Source: Mycobacterium sp. NS-7484
GTDB taxonomy: Bacteria; Actinomycetota; Actinomycetes; Mycobacteriales; Mycobacteriaceae
Length of the DNA: 64,000 bases
Assembly (NCBI RefSeq): GCF_001953975.1
Contig: NZ_MBEJ01000083.1
Coordinates: 1 to 64,000 of the forward strand
Direction of reading: 5' to 3'
The notes below the pieces were generated by a model. It ran no database searches, was not told the origin of the DNA, and worked only from the letters and a program-made list of their open reading frames with translations. The translations under genes and the position numbers were made by a program. Of this stretch, positions 47,331 through 55,609 are shown piece after piece. The number at the start of each line of letters is the position of its first letter. Position 1 is the stretch's first letter.

Positions 47331-48212
47331 ATGGGCTCCCTGACCGGCGCTGCCAACCCGTTCGGCCAGGTGTCCTCTGCGACGACACCCGACGCCCGAA
47401 CTTTGCACTACATCGCGAAGGACCGCGGATCTGACATCACAGTGGCGTTTGAGTCCGGCCTGGGCTGCGCCCACGGGTTGTGGGCACTCGTGCAACCCGA
47501 TATCGCCCGATTCGCGAACACCGTCGTGTACGACCGCGCCGGTTACGGATGCAGCGAGGCCGACTCAGCGCCCCGGACAGTAGCCCGCCTTACCGATGAC
47601 CTCGAAGTCATTCTCGACGCAGCATCAGTATGGGGAGCAAGGAAATTCGTCATTGTCGGCCACAGCTTGGGCGGGCTGGTTGCGCAATATGCGGCCGCCC
47701 GAAGGCCTGAGTGCGTTGCCGGACTCGTACTCGTTGACTCAATCGCCCTTGACGTACCGCAACTGCACGGGCTCTGGTACCGGACTTCGTTGAAAGCTAT
47801 CGACCTCTCGATGCGGATCGCAGCCCGGGTCGGGTTGCTGCAGCAGGTGGGCGGTCGGTTCATCGACCGAATCTCCCCACCCGGATTCGCCGACGACATC
47901 AAAGGCTGTGAGTTCACCCGGGCCGGTGGACAGGCCCGGAAGCGCGAGGCGCGGGGGTGGCTGACCACTCTCGACCATGATGGCGTTGCGGCTGTCTCGC
48001 TTCCCGACCTCCCGGCGGTCGTGATGAGCAGCACCCGAGTTCCGAAGCCCATGGCGAAGATTCAGGCCGCCCTCATCGCCAGTCACCGATCGTTGGCCGA
48101 TGCGCTGCCACGTGGGAGCCATGTCATCTTGGACTGTGGCCACAACATCCATCTCGACGAGCCGAGCGCGGTCACCGCAGCAGTGCAACAGGTAGTCGAA
48201 AGCTGTATGTGA
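47331..48212 (+). CDS. Alpha/beta-hydrolase
   Basis: 293 residues, single alpha/beta-hydrolase domain. The nucleophile elbow is GHSLGG at about residue 111 (FVIVGHSLGGLVAQYAAARR), the general acid/base His is in LDCGHNIHLDEPSAV near the end, and VVYDRAGYGCSEAD is the usual loop after strand 4. The sequence is somewhat less GC rich than neighbouring genes, and I recall no counterpart at this place in M. tuberculosis, so acquisition is possible. The substrate is unknown. Confidence 0.88.
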   Translation: MGSLTGAANPFGQVSSATTPDARTLHYIAKDRGSDITVAFESGLGCAHGLWALVQPDIARFANTVVYDRAGYGCSEADSAPRTVARLTDDLEVILDAASVWGARKFVIVGHSLGGLVAQYAAARRPECVAGLVLVDSIALDVPQLHGLWYRTSLKAIDLSMRIAARVGLLQQVGGRFIDRISPPGFADDIKGCEFTRAGGQARKREARGWLTTLDHDGVAAVSLPDLPAVVMSSTRVPKPMAKIQAALIASHRSLADALPRGSHVILDCGHNIHLDEPSAVTAAVQQVVESCM

Positions 48213-48240
48213 TCAGCAGTGGACCACGCATGATGGGGAG

Positions 48241-49026
48241 ATGACCAACTCCGAGCAGTCGCCAGGCCAGGCGGTAGCCGATACGGGCGTGCTGGTGGCA
48301 GCCATCCGCGCGGCGGAAAACAGCCGTCCCGACCGGCTTTTCACCGATCCGTTCGCCGAGAAGCTGGCCGGTGAGTCCGGGCAGCGGATGCTTGCCGACG
48401 CCGTTGCTGTCTCCGGCGACAAGTCGACCCTGCAGATCGTGGTGCGCACCCGCTTCTGGGACGAGGCACTGTTGAATGCCGTGCCACCGGTGCGGCAGGT
48501 GGTGATCCTGGCCGCGGGCCTCGATGCCCGCGCCTACCGGCTGGCGTGGCCCGACGGCACCACGGTGTACGAACTCGACCAACCCGCGGTGATCGCGGCC
48601 AAGGCTGAGGCGTTGGCCGGGGACCAACCGCGTTGCCGACGGGTGGGGATCGGCGTCGACCTTACGGAAGACTGGACTGATACGTTGCGGGCCAACGGCT
48701 TTGATCCGGACGCGCCGACCGTCTGGCTGATGGAAGGGCTACTGCAGTACCTCGACGAGAGCGCTGTGCACGCGCTGTTCGAGCGGGTCGACGCGCTCTC
48801 GGCGCCTGGTTCGGCGCTGCTCTACGACATCGTCGGCAAGGTCCTGCTGGACAGCGTGATGCTGGCAGCGGTCCGCGAACAGATGTCCCGTAACGGGGCG
48901 CCATGGTTGTTCGGGACCGACTCCCCAGAGCAACTGTGCGAACCGCTGGGCTGGTCGGCGGTCGTCACCGACGTGGCCGAGCCGGGCAACAAGTGGAACC
49001 GGTGGTTCGCCCCCGCAGTGCCCTAG
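48241..49026 (+). CDS. SAM-dependent methyltransferase, LCM-like family, ending at a premature amber codon
   Basis: 261 residues to the TAG. Motifs: VADTGVLVAAIRAAENSRPD, LFTDPFAEKLAG, SAM site VVILAAGLDARAYRLAWPDG, VYELDQPAVI and VWLMEGLLQYLDE. After the TAG the same frame continues DVPGVPRGYFVVATKP and ends at TAA (49075-49077). GYFVVATK is the conserved last beta-strand of this family. The reading frame is therefore intact across the TAG, which makes a recent nonsense mutation, a sequencing error or readthrough all possible. The truncated enzyme lacks its final strand and may be unstable. Confidence 0.85.
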   Translation: MTNSEQSPGQAVADTGVLVAAIRAAENSRPDRLFTDPFAEKLAGESGQRMLADAVAVSGDKSTLQIVVRTRFWDEALLNAVPPVRQVVILAAGLDARAYRLAWPDGTTVYELDQPAVIAAKAEALAGDQPRCRRVGIGVDLTEDWTDTLRANGFDPDAPTVWLMEGLLQYLDESAVHALFERVDALSAPGSALLYDIVGKVLLDSVMLAAVREQMSRNGAPWLFGTDSPEQLCEPLGWSAVVTDVAEPGNKWNRWFAPAVP

Positions 49027-49096
49027 GATGTTCCGGGCGTGCCGCGCGGGTACTTCGTCGTCGCCACCAAGCCGTAAGCGGCAAACGTCGTCGAGC

Positions 49097-49143
49097 GTGA
49101 ACTTGTTGCTGAAAATACGCCGGATCTTCGACAACAAGTTCAC
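49097..49143. terminator. Long hairpin between convergent methyltransferase and glyoxalase genes
   Basis: Arms GTGAACTTGTTG and CAACAAGTTCAC pair perfectly. Extending inward, 17 of 20 positions pair around a short GC-rich loop. It stands between convergent genes and could terminate both, but it has no T-tract and may instead be a mobile palindrome. Confidence 0.65.
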
Positions 49144-49160
49144 TTTCGAAGCATGGGACG

Positions 49161-49739
49161 TCAGCCGGCGGCCACCGGCGGACGTCGATCCGCCGCGGTC
49201 TTGGGTGGCGTCTGCGCGTCGTTGTCGGTGAACTCCTTGGTCCAGCAGGCGAATTCCAGCGTGATTCCGTCGGGATCGAGGAAGTAGAACGACCGCACAT
49301 ACACCCCGGGATGCACGGTCGCCGAGGCCTGCATCGGGCTGTCGTCGTGGTTGAGCACCGGGCCGACGCGAACACCCTTGGCCTTGAGCTTTTCCCGGTA
49401 CTCGTCGAACTTCTCCGCAGGTACGTGCAGCGCGATGTGGTTGAGCGAGCCGGTGGCGCTGACGAATTCGCCGATACCCGGGATCGCCGCCGGCGCCGAG
49501 ATGCCCGGCACCCCGTCGGGGGCATCGCGGAACCAGAAGAACGCGATGCAATCGCCGTTGCCTGCATCGAAGAAGAAGTGCTGGCCCATGTCCCCGGGCA
49601 GGTCCAGCGATTTGATCAGCGGCATGCCGAGGACGTTGGTGTAGAAGTCCACCGTGCGGGCCATGTCGGCGCAGACCAACGCCACATGGTTGATGCCGCC
49701 GAACTCGAACTCCGGGTTGGGATTGTCAGGCTTGATCAC
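49161..49739 (-). CDS. Glyoxalase/VOC-superfamily protein
   Basis: 192 residues. The GTG start is fixed by GGAGGTG 9 nt upstream and gives VIKPDNPNPEFEFGGINHVA. Paired VOC modules are visible: GGINHVALVCADMARTVDFY with a metal His, HFFFDAGNGDCIAFFWF, LNHIALHVPAEKFDEYREKL with a second His, and YFLDPDGITLEFACW with the Glu. The reaction is unknown (dioxygenase, isomerase or lyase). Matches Rv0274. It diverges from the TetR gene at 49837 with a clear operator between them. Confidence 0.92.
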   Translation of the reverse strand: MIKPDNPNPEFEFGGINHVALVCADMARTVDFYTNVLGMPLIKSLDLPGDMGQHFFFDAGNGDCIAFFWFRDAPDGVPGISAPAAIPGIGEFVSATGSLNHIALHVPAEKFDEYREKLKAKGVRVGPVLNHDDSPMQASATVHPGVYVRSFYFLDPDGITLEFACWTKEFTDNDAQTPPKTAADRRPPVAAG

Positions 49740-49786
49740 GTCGATACACCTCCGGGCGAACGCGCCGAGGACTGGCGCGGCTGCGA

Positions 49787-49812
49787 ATCTGAATCTAACA
49801 TCAGATTCAGAT
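49787..49812. promoter_or_regulatory. Probable TetR operator between glyoxalase and TetR genes
   Basis: ATCTGAATCT and AGATTCAGAT are perfect 10-bp inverted arms with a 6-bp spacer AACATC, lying 24 nt before the TetR start and 48 nt before the glyoxalase start. Low GC for this genome, which supports a regulatory role. Confidence 0.75.
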
Positions 49813-49836
49813 GTGATCAATGGAGTGAGGAAACAC

Positions 49837-50466
49837 GTGACCGTCAGCCCTCGTACCCCCCTGCCGACCGCGCGCGGCCGCCAAACCCAGGCGGCGATCG
49901 ACAACGCAGCCCGCACGGTGGTCGCCCGCAAGGGCATCCTGGCCACGACGATCTCCGACATCGCCTCCGAGGCGGGCCGCTCCGCCGCGTCGTTCTACAA
50001 CTACTACGCCTCGAAAGAGGCCATGGTCCGCGAATGGGCCCTGCGGTTCCGCAACGAGGCCCGCGAACGCGCACTGCCCGCCACCGCACCGAATCTGTCC
50101 AACTGGGAACGCAGCTACCAGGCCGCCTCCGCACACTGGATGACCTACCGGCACCGCCTGGCCGAAATCATCAGCGTGTCCCAGATGGCGATGGTCGACG
50201 ACGACTTCGCCGAATACTGGGACGAGATCTGCCAACTGCCGATCGCGATGATCACCGGGATGGTCAAACACGCTCAGCAGCAAGGGTTTTGCCCCGATGA
50301 TGACGCCCACCTGACCGCGGTGGCACTGGTGTCGATGCTCAACCAGTTCTGCTACACCCAACTGTCCGGCGGTCGTGACGCCGTCGCCGACGACGCGGCC
50401 TGCATCACCACCCTGGCCAATGTGTTCTACCGGACCATCTACCACGAGGAGAGACCCCACACATGA
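49837..50466 (+). CDS. TetR-family transcriptional regulator
   Basis: 209 residues from a GTG preceded by GGAGTGAGG. The DNA-binding part is AAIDNAARTVVARKGILATT followed by ISDIASEAGRSAASFYNYYASKEAM, canonical TetR. It corresponds to Rv0273c. The next gene, a hydrolase, starts within its stop codon (ATGA), followed by a dehydrogenase, so the regulator heads a three-gene operon. The palindrome upstream suggests autoregulation and control of the divergent glyoxalase. Confidence 0.93.
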   Translation: MTVSPRTPLPTARGRQTQAAIDNAARTVVARKGILATTISDIASEAGRSAASFYNYYASKEAMVREWALRFRNEARERALPATAPNLSNWERSYQAASAHWMTYRHRLAEIISVSQMAMVDDDFAEYWDEICQLPIAMITGMVKHAQQQGFCPDDDAHLTAVALVSMLNQFCYTQLSGGRDAVADDAACITTLANVFYRTIYHEERPHT

Positions 50467-51584
50467 ACCAGCCGGAGGTGGTCCGCGAGTTCATCGGCCT
50501 GGAATCGCCGACCGCTCAACGCGCCGGCGCCGGCGGGTACCCGTGCCAGGGCCTCTATTACCGGAACGCAGCGCACAAACCCACAGTGGCCGTCATCGCC
50601 ACGCACTACCAGATCGACTTCTCGGAGCACTACATCGCGGACTACCTGGCCGCCAGGGGCATCGGCTTCCTCGGCTGGAACACCCGATTCCGCGGCTTCG
50701 AGAGCAGCTTCCTGCTCGACCACGCACTCGTCGACATCGGTGTGGGTGTGCGCTGGCTCCGCGAACAGCAGGGTGTCGAAACCGTTGTCCTGCTGGGTAA
50801 CTCCGGTGGCGGCTCACTCATGGCCGCCTACCAGGCCCAATCCAAGGACCACCACATCACGCCGCTGGACGGCATGCGGCCGGCCGCGGGACTGACCGAT
50901 CTGCCACGAGCCGACGGGTATGTGGCCAGCGCGGCCCACCCCGGGCGCCCGGATGTGCTGACCGCGTGGATGGACGCCTCGGTGATCGACGAGAACGACG
51001 CCATCGCCAGTGATCCCGAACTCGACCTGTTCGACGAGCGCAACGGTCCGCCCTTCTCGGCCGACTTCGTCACCCGCTACCGCGCAGCCCAGGTGGCACG
51101 CAACGACAAGATCACCGACTGGGCCACCGACGAGCTCAAAAAGGTACGGGCTGCCGGATATTCGGACCGCCCGTTCACCGTCATGCGCACCTGGGCCGAC
51201 CCCAGGATGGTGGATCCAGCGATCGAGCCCACCAACCGGCAGGCCAACCTCTGTTATGCCGGAACCCCCGTCAAGGCGAACCGCTCGACCCGCGGCATCG
51301 CCGCGGCCACCACCCTGCGCAACTGGATCGGCATGTGGAGCCTGCGGCACGCGCAGACACGCGCCGAACCGCATCTGGCCCGGATCACCTGTCCGGCGCT
51401 GGTGATCAATGCCGACCAAGACACCGGCGTGTATCCGTCGGACGCCAAACGCATCTACGACGCACTCGCGAGCACGGACAAGGAACAGTGCTCGATCGAC
51501 ACCGATCATTACTTCACCACCCCGGGCGCCCGCGATGAACAGGCCGATACCATCGCCGCATGGATCACGAAGCGGTGGCGGTGA
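50463..51584 (+). CDS. Alpha/beta-hydrolase
   Basis: 373 residues. The core is VAVIATHYQIDFSEHYIADY, GIGFLGWNTRFRGFESSF, nucleophile LLGNSGGGSLMAAY (Ser about residue 120), LVINADQDTGVYPSDAKRIY with the Asp, and DTDHYFTTPGARDEQ with the His. Matches Rv0272c. It overlaps the TetR stop by 4 nt, and its own stop overlaps the GTG of the dehydrogenase. Possibly an esterase or lactonase acting with the two neighbours; the substrate is not evident. Confidence 0.88.
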   Translation: MNQPEVVREFIGLESPTAQRAGAGGYPCQGLYYRNAAHKPTVAVIATHYQIDFSEHYIADYLAARGIGFLGWNTRFRGFESSFLLDHALVDIGVGVRWLREQQGVETVVLLGNSGGGSLMAAYQAQSKDHHITPLDGMRPAAGLTDLPRADGYVASAAHPGRPDVLTAWMDASVIDENDAIASDPELDLFDERNGPPFSADFVTRYRAAQVARNDKITDWATDELKKVRAAGYSDRPFTVMRTWADPRMVDPAIEPTNRQANLCYAGTPVKANRSTRGIAAATTLRNWIGMWSLRHAQTRAEPHLARITCPALVINADQDTGVYPSDAKRIYDALASTDKEQCSIDTDHYFTTPGARDEQADTIAAWITKRWR

Positions 51585-52549
51585 ACCCGGGACCGATCAG
51601 GGTCCTGGCACATTTCACCCCGGGCGACAAAGTGTTGGATCTCCTTGCGCCCCATCAGGACTGGCTGGACGTCCGATTCTGCGACGAGGACGACGACGCT
51701 ACGTTCTACCGCGAGCTGCCCACCGCCGAGGTGCTCTGGCACGTCCTGCGTCCGGTCTCCGGCGACGATCTGCAGCGCGGGCTGCGACTGCGACTGGTGC
51801 ACAAACTGGGCGCCGGCGTGAACACCATCGACGTGGATACCGCCGACCGGCTCGGCATCCTGGTGGCCAACATGCCCGGCGCCAACGCGCCCTCGGTGGC
51901 CGAGGGCACCGTGCTGCTCATGCTGGCCGCGCTGCGCCGGCTACCCGAGCTCGACCGCGCCACCCGCACCGGGGCGGGGTGGCCGTCGGATCACACTCTG
52001 GGTGAGACCGTCCGCGACATCAGTGGCTGCACGGTCGGCCTGCTCGGCTACGGCAACGTCGCCAAGCGCGTCGAGAAGATCGTCGTCGCCATGGGCGCCG
52101 ACCCGGCCCAGGTGATCCACACCAGTACTCGCGACACCGGTCATCCGCAGTGGCGCAGCCTGCCGGATCTGCTGGCCGCCAGCGACATCATCTCGCTGCA
52201 TCTGCCGTTGACCGACGCGACCCGTGGATTGCTCGACCGTGAGGCCTTGGCGACGATGAAGCCCGGTGCCGTCGTGGTCAACACCGCGCGAGGGCCGATC
52301 ATCGACGAGCCCGCCCTCGTCGAGGCACTGCGCACCGGCGCGTTGGCGGCAGCCGGGCTGGATGTGTTCGCCGAGGAGCCGGTGCCGCCCGGCAATCCCC
52401 TACTTGAGCTGCCCAACGTAGTGCTGACCCCACACGTCACCTGGCACACGGTCGACACCATGCGGCGTTATCTGACCATGGCGATCGACAACTGCCGTCG
52501 GATCCGTGACGGGGAGCCGCTCGCACACGTAGTGAACGGGACGAGTTAG
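51581..52549 (+). CDS. D-isomer-specific 2-hydroxyacid dehydrogenase
   Basis: 322 residues. NAD-binding motif VGLLGYGNVAKRVEKIVVAM at about 148; catalytic Arg in VVNTARGPIIDE, Glu in LDVFAEEPVPPGNPL, and His in VLTPHVTWHT near 290. The HGAG-like segment in the substrate domain is VHKLGAGVNTIDVDTADRLG. It resembles phosphoglycerate-dehydrogenase-like reductases, but there is no ACT domain. The GTG start overlaps the hydrolase stop (GTGA), making a coupled TetR-hydrolase-dehydrogenase set. Confidence 0.92.
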   Translation: MNPGPIRVLAHFTPGDKVLDLLAPHQDWLDVRFCDEDDDATFYRELPTAEVLWHVLRPVSGDDLQRGLRLRLVHKLGAGVNTIDVDTADRLGILVANMPGANAPSVAEGTVLLMLAALRRLPELDRATRTGAGWPSDHTLGETVRDISGCTVGLLGYGNVAKRVEKIVVAMGADPAQVIHTSTRDTGHPQWRSLPDLLAASDIISLHLPLTDATRGLLDREALATMKPGAVVVNTARGPIIDEPALVEALRTGALAAAGLDVFAEEPVPPGNPLLELPNVVLTPHVTWHTVDTMRRYLTMAIDNCRRIRDGEPLAHVVNGTS

Positions 52550-52635
52550 GCCGCCGCAGTGGCGCTCGTCACGTCGGAGTACCCTCGGCCCAACCGACCG
52601 GTTATTGGAGAAATGCCCCCTGATGGAGGTACCAC

Positions 52636-54855
52636 ATGCCCCTTGCGATCACGTCTGAGCACAGCGATCTGGCCGATTCGGTTCGCTCGCTGGTAGCCCG
52701 GGTAGCACCGTCAGAGGTGCTGCACGAAGCGATCGACGCGGATTGGCAACACCCCATCCCCAACCCTCCGCCGTATTGGAAAGCCGCGGCCGATCAGGGT
52801 CTGCAGGGTGTGCACCTGTCGGAAGCCGTTGGCGGGCAAGGCTTCGGCATTCTCGAACTGGCCATCACGCTGGCCGAGTTCGGCTACGGCGCGGTGCCGG
52901 GGCCGTTCGTGCCCTCGGCGATCGCCGGCGCCTTGATCTCCGCCAACAACCCCGAGGCGAAGATCCTCACCGGCCTGGCTTCCGGTGACACCATCGCCGC
53001 CTACGCCATCGACTCCGGCCTGACCGCGACGCGCCACGGCGAGAGTCTGGTGATCCGCGGAGAGGCACGGGCGGTGCCGGCCGCGGCACAAGCCTCGGTG
53101 CTGGTGCTCCCGGTCGCGATCGACTCCGGGGTGGAGTGGGTGGTGCTGGACGCCGCTCAACTCGAGATCGAGCCGGTGCGCAGTGTCGATCCGCTGCGTC
53201 CGCTGGCGCATGTGCGGGCCAACGCCGTCGAGGTCAGCTCCGACGAAGAGGCCGAGCGCGTGCTGGCCAACCTGGACACCGCGCGGGCTCGGGCATTGAT
53301 CTCGACGCTGTTGTCCGCCGAGGCCATCGGCGTCGCACGCTGGGCCACCGACACCGCGACCGGTTACGCCAAGATCCGTGAGCAGTTCGGCAGGCCGATC
53401 GGCCAGTTCCAGGCGATCAAGCACAAATGTGCCGGCATGATCGCCGAGACCGAACGGGCCACCGCGGCAGTCTGGGATGCGGCCCGCGCGCTCGACGAAG
53501 TGCAGGAAAACGGCTCGGCAGAAACCCATTTCGAGTTCGCCGCGGCAGTGGCCGCCACCCTGGCACCCGCCGCCGCGCAACACACCACCCAGGACTGCAT
53601 CCAGGTGCACGGCGGCATCGGATTCACCTGGGAACACGACACCAACGTGTACTACCGGCGCGCGCTCGTGCTGGCCGCGTGCTTCGGGCGCGCCGCGGAC
53701 TACCCGCAACTGGTGGTCGACACCGCGACCGCCACCGGTATGCGTCCGGTCGACATCGACCTGGATCCCGACACCGAAAAGCTGCGTGACGAGATCCGCG
53801 CGGAAGTCGCTGCGCTCAAAGCGATTCCGAGCGGATCCGAGCGCAATACCGCGATCGCCGAGGGCGGCTGGGTGCAACCCCACCTGCCCAAGCCGTGGGG
53901 CCGGGCATCGGAACCGATCGAGCAGATCATCATCGCCCAGGAGTTCAGCACCGGCCGGGTCAAGCGCCCGCAGATGGGCATCGCCTCCTGGATCATCCCG
54001 TCGATCGTGGCGTTCGGCACCGACGAGCAGAAGCAGCGGTTCCTGCCGCCGACGTTCCGCGGCGAGATGATCTGGTGTCAGCTGTTTTCCGAGCCGGGCG
54101 CCGGTTCGGACCTGGCCAGCCTGACCACCAAGGCCACCAAGGTCGACGGCGGCTGGCGGATCACCGGGCAGAAGATCTGGACGACGGGAGCCCAGTTCTC
54201 GCAATGGGGCGCCCTGCTGGCCCGCACCGACCCGAGCGCTCCGAAACATCAGGGCATCACCTACTTCCTGCTCGACATGAACAGCGAGGGTGTCGAGGTC
54301 AAGCCGCTGCGCGAGCTCACCGGCAACGCCATGTTCAACACGGTGTTCATCGACGATGTGTTCGTGCCCGACGACATGGTGCTCGGCGAGGTCAACCGCG
54401 GCTGGGAGGTCAGCCGCAACACGTTGACCAACGAGCGGGTGTCGATCGGTAGCAGTGAGCCGCCGTTCTTGGCCAATCTCGATCAGTTCGTGGCGTTCCT
54501 CGGTGCGGGGCAGTTCGACCAGATCGACCAGAACCGGGCGGGCCAGCTGATCGCCGAAGGGCATGCCGCCAAGGTGCTCAACCTGCGCTCCACCCTGCTG
54601 ACGCTGGCCGGCGGTGACGCGATGCCCGCCGCGGCGATCTCGAAGCTGCTGTCGATGAAGACCGGCCAGGGTTACGCGGAGTTCGCGGTGGCCTCCTTCG
54701 GCACCGACGGCGCCATCGGCGATCCCGACCAGGAGTACGGCCGCTGGGCCGAGTACCTGTTGGCCAGCCGGGCGACCACGATCTACGGCGGTACCACCGA
54801 GGTGCAGCTCAACATCATCGCCGAACGCCTGCTCGGCCTGCCCCGCGACCCGTAA
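52636..54855 (+). CDS. fadE6: Double-domain acyl-CoA dehydrogenase FadE6
   Basis: 739 residues, two acyl-CoA-dehydrogenase modules in one chain. The first (1-370) ends with the substrate/FAD region QDCIQVHGGIGFTWEHDTNV. The second (380-739) contains QLFSEPGAGSDLASLTTKA, ITGQKIWTTGAQFSQWG and the C-terminal YGGTTEVQLNIIAERLLGLP. The tandem is likely one functional heterodimer-like unit that oxidises an acyl-CoA or steroid-CoA side chain. Matches Rv0271c in type and length. 86 nt separate it from the dehydrogenase gene, and a strong hairpin follows. Confidence 0.93.
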   Translation: MPLAITSEHSDLADSVRSLVARVAPSEVLHEAIDADWQHPIPNPPPYWKAAADQGLQGVHLSEAVGGQGFGILELAITLAEFGYGAVPGPFVPSAIAGALISANNPEAKILTGLASGDTIAAYAIDSGLTATRHGESLVIRGEARAVPAAAQASVLVLPVAIDSGVEWVVLDAAQLEIEPVRSVDPLRPLAHVRANAVEVSSDEEAERVLANLDTARARALISTLLSAEAIGVARWATDTATGYAKIREQFGRPIGQFQAIKHKCAGMIAETERATAAVWDAARALDEVQENGSAETHFEFAAAVAATLAPAAAQHTTQDCIQVHGGIGFTWEHDTNVYYRRALVLAACFGRAADYPQLVVDTATATGMRPVDIDLDPDTEKLRDEIRAEVAALKAIPSGSERNTAIAEGGWVQPHLPKPWGRASEPIEQIIIAQEFSTGRVKRPQMGIASWIIPSIVAFGTDEQKQRFLPPTFRGEMIWCQLFSEPGAGSDLASLTTKATKVDGGWRITGQKIWTTGAQFSQWGALLARTDPSAPKHQGITYFLLDMNSEGVEVKPLRELTGNAMFNTVFIDDVFVPDDMVLGEVNRGWEVSRNTLTNERVSIGSSEPPFLANLDQFVAFLGAGQFDQIDQNRAGQLIAEGHAAKVLNLRSTLLTLAGGDAMPAAAISKLLSMKTGQGYAEFAVASFGTDGAIGDPDQEYGRWAEYLLASRATTIYGGTTEVQLNIIAERLLGLPRDP

Positions 54856-54871
54856 CCGTCTTCCCGCGAAA

Positions 54872-54919
54872 AGACATAAACCCGTACCAAAATGCCGGTT
54901 TTGGTACGGGTTTACGTCT
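54872..54919 (+). terminator. Strong hairpin after fadE6
   Basis: Arms AGACATAAACCCGTACCAAA and TTTGGTACGGGTTTACGTCT (each one A or T longer at the loop) pair with a single mismatch around TGCCGG. It begins 16 nt after the fadE6 stop and has no T-run, like many mycobacterial terminators. Confidence 0.8.
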
Positions 54920-54981
54920 GCTCGCCGAGGGTGCCAGGCGTACCGTCGAAATAGACGGCTACCAGAAACGGTTGACACTCA

Positions 54982-55272
54982 ATGATGAGCACGTCACGAC
55001 ACCGCATTCTGCGCTCGGTAGCAGTGGGCGCAGCGGCGGTCGCGGTCGTCGTCACCCCAACCGCTGTGTGGGGGCAAGGGTCACCGGGGTCTACCGAAAT
55101 TCAGGCCGAGCCATGTGTGAACGGCGTCATTCCGTGGAACCCCTACGTGGTGAACTGCAACCTGCAACCCAGGCCGCCGCGGGTCCGCGGGTCGGCACCC
55201 GATGCCGGCGCCATCATCGCGTGCCGCGACCGGCCGGGTTGCCTGGCCTGGTATATCAACGGGCCGCCGTGA
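54982..55272 (+). CDS. Small secreted cysteine-containing protein
   Basis: 96 residues (95 if the second ATG is used). A signal peptide (ILRSVAVGAAAVAVVVTPTAVWG) is followed by a mature part of about 65 residues. It contains four Cys (EPCVNGVIPWNPYVVNCN and IIACRDRPGCLAWY), suggesting two disulfides, in a Pro/Arg-rich background. No named family is recognised. It lies 17 nt before a small membrane-protein gene and may be cotranscribed. Confidence 0.75.
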   Translation: MMSTSRHRILRSVAVGAAAVAVVVTPTAVWGQGSPGSTEIQAEPCVNGVIPWNPYVVNCNLQPRPPRVRGSAPDAGAIIACRDRPGCLAWYINGPP

Positions 55273-55289
55273 CGATGTGAGTTGACTTG

Positions 55290-55601
55290 ATGAGCAGCGA
55301 CAGGAACGACGTCGAAAAGCGTTGGCACGACCCGCAGATGTTTCGCTCTGCGGTGGGTTATGTGGTCGCCGTCGTCGCCGTAGCGGGCGTGGCTCTGGGT
55401 TTCTATGCCTTTGACCGCTCCACACTCTCGGCAACGCTCGTGCCGACGATCCTGTTCGTCGGCGGCGTCGGCGCCTTCTTCCGCACGTACCAGGTGTGGA
55501 AAGCCGAGGGCACGTGGCCGATCTGGCAGGCAGCAGGCTGGTTCCTGCTGGCCTTGTCGCTGGTGTGCCTGGCCGTACCGGGCTCAGCGCTGCTCGATTA
55601 G
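55290..55601 (+). CDS. Small polytopic membrane protein
   Basis: 103 residues with three hydrophobic spans (SAVGYVVAVVAVAGVALGFY, LVPTILFVGGVGAFFRTY, AAGWFLLALSLVCLAVPG) after a charged N-terminus MSSDRNDVEKRWHDPQM. The ATG is preferred to the TTG directly before it. No family or motif is recognised. Convergent with the SDR gene, 8 nt apart. Confidence 0.7.
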   Translation: MSSDRNDVEKRWHDPQMFRSAVGYVVAVVAVAGVALGFYAFDRSTLSATLVPTILFVGGVGAFFRTYQVWKAEGTWPIWQAAGWFLLALSLVCLAVPGSALLD

Positions 55602-55609
55602 CGCCGACG

